Positions 60,131 to 64,000 of a stretch of 64,000 nucleotides of DNA are shown in pieces (the stretch's first letter is position 1; the number at the start of each line of letters is the position of its first letter). Source of the stretch: Hydra vulgaris (taxonomy: Eukaryota; Cnidaria; Hydrozoa; Anthoathecata; Hydridae); assembly GCF_038396675.1 (NCBI RefSeq), contig NC_088926.1, positions 16,347,501-16,411,500 of the forward strand, written 5' to 3'. Position numbers and translations under genes: made by a program. The notes beneath the pieces are model-generated. The model was not told the DNA's origin, did not search any database, and worked only from the letters and a program-made list of their open reading frames with translations.

Positions 60131-63100
60131 GTAGCACTACGTACGCAAAAATGTTGGTCAATAACGGATGCTACTTTGGATTAGTTCTAATGACTATTTC
60201 TGGCTGTTCCTATGCTAAGCCAAAAATATCTTGGGATATAACATTGAATAGAAAAATATAGCATGAAAATTCAAATTAAAAAAATGTAGATCTAATGTAT
60301 AGAGCAAGTGAAAAATTGTATAACTTAATGAAAAGGTTATATATGTATATATATAATCTTATTTTAGTAGCAATATAAAACATTTATGTTTAAATATAAT
60401 ATGGAATAGTTAAGTTAAATAGCAAAAGAAGTACAAATCTTTTTTCGAAACAATAATTCACTACATTGTTATGCGCGTTGCTATGTAAATTTTTTTATCT
60501 ATCAAGAATTATATTATTATTTTTGCATATTTAAAGTACTACTTTTGCAGATTAGAAATTTGCATATAATTTTGGTTTGTATTAATAAACAACACCAACA
60601 ACAAAAACTAAGCTTTGAAAAATTCTGAGGATAGTTCCCCGAATTATTCTGGACAAAAGTATTCTTATTATGAAAATTAACGCATACCGAGCAATCTTAA
60701 ATGTCGCGGTGGGTGTTAAAGGATGCAATTTTTGAATAATTTTTTAAATGCTTGTTCAAGAAAAGGTGCTAATTTTAGAGGATCGCTTACTAAAAGGTTC
60801 ACGGTACGTCACATCAACAGAGATTTCTATTCTAGCATTTATTTTGACAAGCTGTGAAATAAGTTAAAAACAAATGTGGGTCTTGTCCTAATCATTACAA
60901 TTCGAATTACTATAGTCTTATTTCTTTTTTTTTTTTTTTATTTGATTAAATCGGTCTTATTGCGGAGTTTTAAATAAAAACGGTCATATTTATTGGTATT
61001 TTTGAAGCGAGACGGACGTGATAGAAACTTTGATGCGATTTTAAGAATTTTGTTAATTGCTGGCAACGTTAATTGCTGAAAACGTCAAAAATCATTAAAA
61101 AAAAAGTCATAAATTTTGTGGTTTAAAACTAATAATAATATAACAATAAGTTTGGTATTTTTTTAAAGTAAATATTTAGCTCTAACTTATGGCATTTGTT
61201 TTATTTTCATTTTACATTAAAAAAAATGTTGAAGTATCTACTATTAAGTTTTAATCAAATTGTTTTTTAGATCGTCCGCTGCTTATTAGGGTCCTCGCCT
61301 CGTTAATCAATTTTGAAGAAAATAAAAGTTTGAATTTAAAAAAATTTTTCCAATCACAAAAAAAGTTTTTAATGTATGTGAAACGCGCAGACTTAACTAA
61401 TTACCTTATCACGTTAATAATATAAGTATCTTTATCGCGACATGCGCAAAGTTTTGAAAACTGCAGTTTTGATGTTTATTAAAAATTTAAGCATTTCTTT
61501 ATTTGTTATATATATAACATCAATAGAACTTTTAAAATGTTTTTAAAAGAAGCACAATAATCTGTCAATTTTTAACTCTATCTAATAAAAACAAAAAGTT
61601 TTGTAAAACGGAAAATAAATGCTATAAATTAAAATTAGGAGAGATATTGCCGCATGCAATTTTTAAGTAAAAACAAAACTTTAGTTAATCAAGAATCTAT
61701 AGAACTTCAAAAATGTTAAAAAGATTTTAAAAAGATGTGCACACACTTTTGTTCATATTTGCTTATAAAAAAAAGTGCTGCGACTCTTTCTCGTCACTAT
61801 CTCAGGTGTAATGGCTGCCGTGAGTTCCGCGTAAAACACTCACAAATTGGTAACGGCAGCGTTCGGTAAAGTATTAAAATATTATAGGATTTACATAAAT
61901 TGCAAAACGGAATATCAACTTCTTAAATTTTCCGAAAAATATCTGTTTCATTTGTCATGATATTGGTTAAAAGTGGGGATTTTGTGACAAACTTTTAAAA
62001 TAAGTTAAATCAACATTTTATTATAAAGAGTATTTTATGTTTACAATGTTTAATTATAAGAAGCAATGATTTTTTTGTTCATACTTTTTTATCATTAATA
62101 ACTTTTTATTGCAAAGAATTATTGTTTCTTTAAAATTTAATCCGGGCGTAAAATAAATTTTTAAGTAATATAAAATAGTTTTTATTTTATTAACTTTTTT
62201 GTAAGCTGAAGTTGATGAAGTAATAACTGGATTAAACGTTAATGTGGTTTAGTGCTAACGTATCCATCGCTAAGCGTGTTTCATTCGTTAACATTCGATT
62301 GTTAACGCGTTTCAGTGTTAATGTGTTTGGCTTTAACATGTAAGCTCTAAAATATAATGAAACATAATTATACTTACCATATTAACATGTTCGATTACGT
62401 GTTTCAGTGCTAATATGTTTTAGTGCTAACGTTTTCTAGTGCAAACGTGTTTAGCCTTAACATGTTTGCGCTATGTACTTTTATTTTACTTTCATTGCTT
62501 TCATAAATGAAGAAAAATCTGCAATAATTTCAAATAAAATATTACCTAAAGAGTTTAATTGCTAAAGAAATATTTTTGCTTCAAGAATACATCGTTGCTA
62601 TAAAAATAGTGTTGCTACAAGAATACATCGTTGCTATAGAAATGTTGTTGCTTTAAGAAGATATGCTGTAATATGCTAAAATGTTGAACAAGGTATTTTG
62701 TGATCTATTTCTCTCTTTTGATAATGGCAAATATTTTCTAAAATTTGAAATGCTTGTCATTGTTAAGAGCTTAAGGTTGGGAATTTTGTTTTTTATTGTC
62801 AGAAGCTTTGTACTTTTCATTTAGTTTTTTTGAACTTTTTTTTTTTCAATATTGGAGTAATTTCAATTTATTATAAAAGTAAACACTTTTTCAATATATT
62901 GAAATTAATACAATATTGAAAAAATTCAAAACACAATATTTTCAATTTGTTTTGTTAGCAAATTACGTAATATAGTTGTTTAGTTTTAATAATATTATTT
63001 AAATAATTTAGATTATGTAAAATTATAATGTGCCACAAAATTTATACGTAACTTAGGGAGTTAGTTATAAATTTGAAACGACCTTTGCAGAAAAATATTA

Positions 63101-63194
63101 AATACAATAAAAAAATGCTATATATATATATATTGTTATATTTATATAAATTTATTTGTTATATTTTTTTTACTTTATATGCATATTTTTATTC
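60131..63194. other. AT-rich intergenic region, no gene
   Basis: Diverged short repeats of GTGTTAACGTGTTTAGTGCTAA type occur at 62240-62470, and GTTGCTATAAAAATAGTGTT-type repeats at 62590-62650. No coding or RNA gene supported. Confidence 0.45.
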
Positions 63195-63270
63195 GATAAA
63201 AAAAAGTTCTCAATCAAACGTTGCTAATATCAATCAAACGTCGTTAATATCAATCAAACGTTGCTAATAT
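63195..63270. repeat. 21-bp tandem repeat, three copies, upstream of the SDR gene
   Basis: AATATCAATCAAACGTTGCTA occurs three times in a row (one copy has CGTCGTTA), ending about 60 bases before the SDR start codon. Confidence 0.9.
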
Positions 63271-63327
63271 TAAGCTGTAAATTTTTTTCATTAGATTCAA
63301 ATAAAGTGATGAAACAAACTAAAAAAA

Positions 63328-64000
63328 ATGTCAGAACACTTTAATGAAAATTCAACAGCTTTGGAAGTTGTTGAAAATATTGATTTAAAAGGTTATGAGG
63401 TCATTGTAACCGGTAGCAGCTCTGGTATTGGTGTTGAAACAGTAAGAGCATTAGCAAAAGCAGGTGCAAGATGCATTATGTGTTGCAGAGACATAAATAA
63501 AGGTAAACAAATTGCAAATGAAATCATTTTGTCGACTAAAAATGATAAAGTTGAAGTAGAAAATCTGGAGCTTAACTCTTTAGATAACATAAACAGATTT
63601 GTACAAAGATTTCTTGCTAAAAACAGACCATTAAATATTTTAATTAACAATGCTGGGATCATTGAAGAATCTCAATCTTTTACTGAAAATGGGTTTGAAA
63701 CTCAGTTTGGCGTTAACTACCTTGGTCATTTTGCTCTGACAATTGGTTTATTACCATCTTTAAAAGAAGGAGCAAAAATTTTGAAAAAAAAGTCAAGAGT
63801 GATTAATTTAACATCAGCAGTGCATGCCGGAGCAAACATAGATTTTAACGATTTAAACTTTGTTAACGGTCGACAGTATGATCCTTTTATTTCATACAGC
63901 CAATCCAAAGCATGCATCTCTCTGTTTTCATTGGCTTTAACAAATCGATATTTTGATGATGGTGTTGTGTCAAACTCAGTAATGCCTGGTGTAACAATGA
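63328..64000 (+). CDS. Short-chain dehydrogenase/reductase (retinol dehydrogenase/WWOX-like), 5' part
   Basis: The frame is open from ATG 63328 to the window edge (224 residues) with no intron. It shows the full SDR signature: TGSSSGIG at residues 28-35 (NAD(P) binding), NNAG at 107-110, NYLGHF at 130-135, catalytic Ser at about 163 (NLTSAVH), YSQSK with Tyr190 and Lys194, then NSVMPGVTM. CRD after the second strand (53-55) suggests NADP preference. These enzymes oxidise or reduce retinoids, steroids or other alcohols. The start was chosen as the first in-frame ATG; an upstream out-of-frame ATG at 63309 opens a short frame that overlaps it. A TTTTTTTCATTAG acceptor-like tract lies just upstream. 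The exact subfamily is not certain. Confidence 0.93.
   Translation, partial: MSEHFNENSTALEVVENIDLKGYEVIVTGSSSGIGVETVRALAKAGARCIMCCRDINKGKQIANEIILSTKNDKVEVENLELNSLDNINRFVQRFLAKNRPLNILINNAGIIEESQSFTENGFETQFGVNYLGHFALTIGLLPSLKEGAKILKKKSRVINLTSAVHAGANIDFNDLNFVNGRQYDPFISYSQSKACISLFSLALTNRYFDDGVVSNSVMPGVTM

Overview
The window looks like cnidarian nuclear DNA, most probably Hydra or a close relative. This is inferred from composition and element content; no database search was possible. It is very AT-rich, with eight long (TA)n tracts and dense transposon debris: LINEs, hAT, Mutator-like, Tc1, pogo-like, a Penelope-like element and tRNA-derived SINEs. Between these lie a few host genes split by introns.

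Four host genes are supported, all on the + strand. (1) The last two coding exons of a type III phosphatidylinositol 4-kinase alpha (3041-3124 and 4212-4263). (2) A CAP/SCP-domain protein of the GLIPR2/PR-1 type (32332-32560 joined to 41523-41739), whose 8.96-kb intron holds at least five mobile elements. (3) A complete seven-exon Cdc20 anaphase-promoting-complex activator (48568-52535), 533 residues after splicing. (4) The first 224 residues of a short-chain dehydrogenase/reductase that runs off the right edge (from 63328).

Layout: 1-2.0 kb broken DDE-like transposase, probably in a PI4KA intron; 3-4.3 kb PI4KA 3' end; 4.6-6.8 kb LINE remnant between inverted repeats; 7.1-9.6 kb Mutator-like remnant; 10-13.6 kb coding-like repeat split by a hAT element with terminal repeats and target duplication; 14.3-19.9 kb SINE, then two related LINE copies, the first split by a pogo-like element that kept its HTH and PHD finger but lost its catalytic core; 20-26 kb satellites and tandem repeats; 26.07-29.92 kb hAT element with perfect 8-bp target duplication, containing a 5'-truncated Penelope-like element; 30-31.5 kb a 25-bp satellite and a perfect 115-bp-arm palindrome; 32.3-41.7 kb CAP gene; 41.8-47.5 kb LINE, MITE and hAT debris; 48.6-52.5 kb Cdc20; 53-60 kb MITEs and transposase remnants; 63.3 kb onward SDR.

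The most notable signals are a hammerhead ribozyme core at 41036-41077 with a second core on the opposite strand in the other arm of a 71-bp-arm palindrome; a series of eight near-perfect palindromes in transposon debris, one of which reads as a polymerase template-switch insertion; and a set of coding remnants sharing an LFDI...D..FL.DQ signature. No operon-like or bacterial features were seen.
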